This document shows, piece after piece, positions 62,420 to 64,000 of a stretch of DNA of 64,000 nt. Positions within the stretch are counted from its first letter, which is position 1. Every line of letters begins with the position of its first letter. This stretch comes from Hofstenia miamia (lineage: Eukaryota > Xenacoelomorpha > Acoela): positions 791,540-855,539 of the forward strand of contig SCFE01000066.1 of assembly GCA_004352715.1 (NCBI GenBank), read 5' to 3'. The notes under the pieces are model-generated. The model was not told the DNA's origin. It did no database searches and saw only the letters and a program-made list of their open reading frames with translations. The position numbers and the translations under genes are program-made.

Positions 62420-64000
62420 CTTTTCAGATCACAATTTAATTGTTGCAATAAACAAAAACTGGCATGACACAGTTTTGGAATATGTGAAAGTCGCTCTTAG
62501 AAACTTTTCTAACTTCAAACTATCCAGCTTTTCTAATGATCTGGAGAGTTTAACTGGGACTACATCTACTTTTGCCATAATATTTCAATAAAACCAGCAT
62601 TCTTTCTAAATTCTATTAAAAATTGTTTTGATAAACATGCCCCACTGATCTTTAAAAAGGTTAGTAACAATTCAAAAATCTCAAACGAATTCTATCCACC
62701 ATCTATCACATGAAATGATGTGAAGCATTTAAGAGGCTGTGTATTGAAAGGTCTAATGCTGCCGAGGCAAATTATCTTTGCCTGAAAAACGATTATGAAT
62801 GCAGTTTCATGGCTGACAAAGAGAAGCAGGCATATGCTGAATGCAGAGATTCTGATGGTAAATGGAAATACATTAAACACTTAGCAAAAAATACCATCAA
62901 ATCCAGTCACATACAATCAATTAGAAATGGTAATCAGATAATAACAAACAAAAAACAAATTGTTGAATTTTTGAATAAGGCTTTCATAAACATGGGAAAT
63001 TTTGGTCTTCATAGATATACCACACTGACTCGTTCTCATAGATGGTGTGACGGTAAGCCTTTCCATTTCTCCTGCGTTTCACTATACAAAATCAGACGGG
63101 CAATTAATAGCTTGAAAAACAAGTCGGCTGGTTCATATGGCGTTCCAATTCACATTATTAAAAAACTCGATGACTGTATCCTCTGACAATTCCAGTCCAT
63201 TGTAAACGATGCCATTAGCAGCTCCGTTTTTCCAACTCCTTTAAAAAAGTCAGACATTATTCCTATATACAAAAGTGGAGACAAACAATTGCCATCAAAC
63301 TACCGCCCTATTGCTATCACCAATCCCTTCGCGAAATGTTTTGAAAAGCTACTTTGTCAACAAATAGTTGAGTATATAGAAGACAATAATTTAATTTCAA
63401 ACAATCAATTTGCTTATAAGAAGTCATCTTCAAGTTCTCATTGTGTGTTGAGATTAACGGAGACCATAAGATCAAACTTAAACTCTAACCTTTGTTCATG
63501 TATTGTCCTCCTTGACCTGAGAAAAGCCTTTGATAGCATCGACCACATGTTGTTAATGGAAAAGTTATTACACAAGAATTTTAGGGCTGATGCTGTAAAA
63601 TTGCTTGAGGATTTCGTTCAGAATAGATTACAAAGAGTTAAGTTAAATAATACTTTTTCGAATTATGAAACTTATGCGAGGAGTGCCCCAAGGGACTGTT
63701 TTAGGTCCGCTGTTATTTACTTTGTATATCGATCAGTTGTGAATAAATCTGAATTAATTTTGTATGCTGATGACATTTGTATTATTTCTTCAGGCAACAC
63801 ACTTGCTAATGCTAAAGCAAAATTGCAGAGTGATCTTGATAGAGTAACGGAATATCTCACTAATAATTGTCTTAAAATAAACACAAACAAAACGCAGTTC
63901 GGAGTTTTCTTCAATGATATAATTGAACCACAAGCTCAAATTAATATTTTACAGGAAGCTGTGGATAGTCAAACCAACATAAATTACCTAGGTGTGGATA
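62420..64000 (+). mobile_element. LINE retrotransposon (Jockey/CR1-like), endonuclease end to RT, runs off the window
   Basis: SDHNLIVAINKNWHD (from 62424) is the C-terminal SDH motif of an APE endonuclease. The linker region follows (ERSNAAEANYLCLKNDYE, WKYIKHLAKNTI). The reverse transcriptase then reads SLKNKSAGSYGVPIHIIKK, IPIYKSGDKQLPSNYRPIAI, NNQFAYKKSSSSSHC, CIVLLDLRKAFDSIDH (motif A), RGVPQGTVLGPLLF (motif B, about 63678-63719) and ILYADDICIISSG (motif C, YADD at 63763-63774). It is broken by a TGA at 63184, frameshifts around 62560-62590, and a frameshift into and out of motif B near 63670-63730. The reading resumes to INYLGVD at the window edge. More intact than the LINE pieces at 36.5-38.6 kb, but not coding-competent as read. 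Confidence 0.88.

Noticed and set aside
1-64000. CRISPR arrays, bacterial operons, phage or prokaryotic defence systems
   Set aside because: The sequence is clearly eukaryotic (spliced exons, metazoan transposons); no spaced direct-repeat array or prokaryotic gene cluster was seen.

Overview
This window is AT-rich eukaryotic DNA, almost certainly from an invertebrate animal. It has coding exons split by very short GT-AG introns (39-72 nt in places), long (TA)n tracts, and many decayed transposons: Penelope-like, LINE, hAT-like and Tc1/mariner. The first ~42 kb is nearly gene-free. The only protein-coding signals supported there are one orphan first exon of an SLC16-type monocarboxylate transporter on the minus strand (30.7-30.9 kb) and one weak exon candidate (21.4 kb). 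Three runs of assembly gaps (Ns) are each flanked by a near-identical direct duplication, best read as unmerged contig ends or alleles. The species cannot be named from the sequence. Short introns plus probable spliced-leader usage would fit a flatworm, but other invertebrates are possible.

Layout. 0.6-3.0 kb and 5.0-6.0 kb: two unclassified terminal-inverted-repeat elements embedded in (TA)n. 6-15.7 kb: AT-rich and featureless. 15.7-15.9 kb: degenerate tandem repeat. 19.4-21.1 kb and 23.9-25.0 kb: gap-flanking duplications. 26.2-26.7 kb: Penelope-like retroelement tail. 30.7-30.9 kb: SLC16-like first exon. 34.2-36.3 kb: hAT-like relic, a 733-bp MITE with an 8-bp target duplication, and a Tc1/mariner relic. 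36.4-38.6 kb: two LINE fragments in head-to-tail order. 41.5-42.0 kb: second mariner-type relic. 62.4 kb to the window end: a third, better preserved LINE.

The genic part is 42.6-60.5 kb on the plus strand. A gene of about 26 exons (42613-59481) encodes a long coiled-coil protein of about 914 aa in the model given here. A single-exon gene follows closely and encodes a failed-axon-connections / metaxin-like (FAXC/CDR family) GST-fold membrane protein of 291 aa (59627-60502). No AATAAA separates them. The distance from stop codon to next start is only 145 nt, and each start codon sits at, or one base after, a pyrimidine-rich splice acceptor. This suggests a spliced-leader-processed operon, the most interesting biological arrangement in the window. 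The long second intron of the coiled-coil gene carries a 2.27-kb hAT-like insertion.
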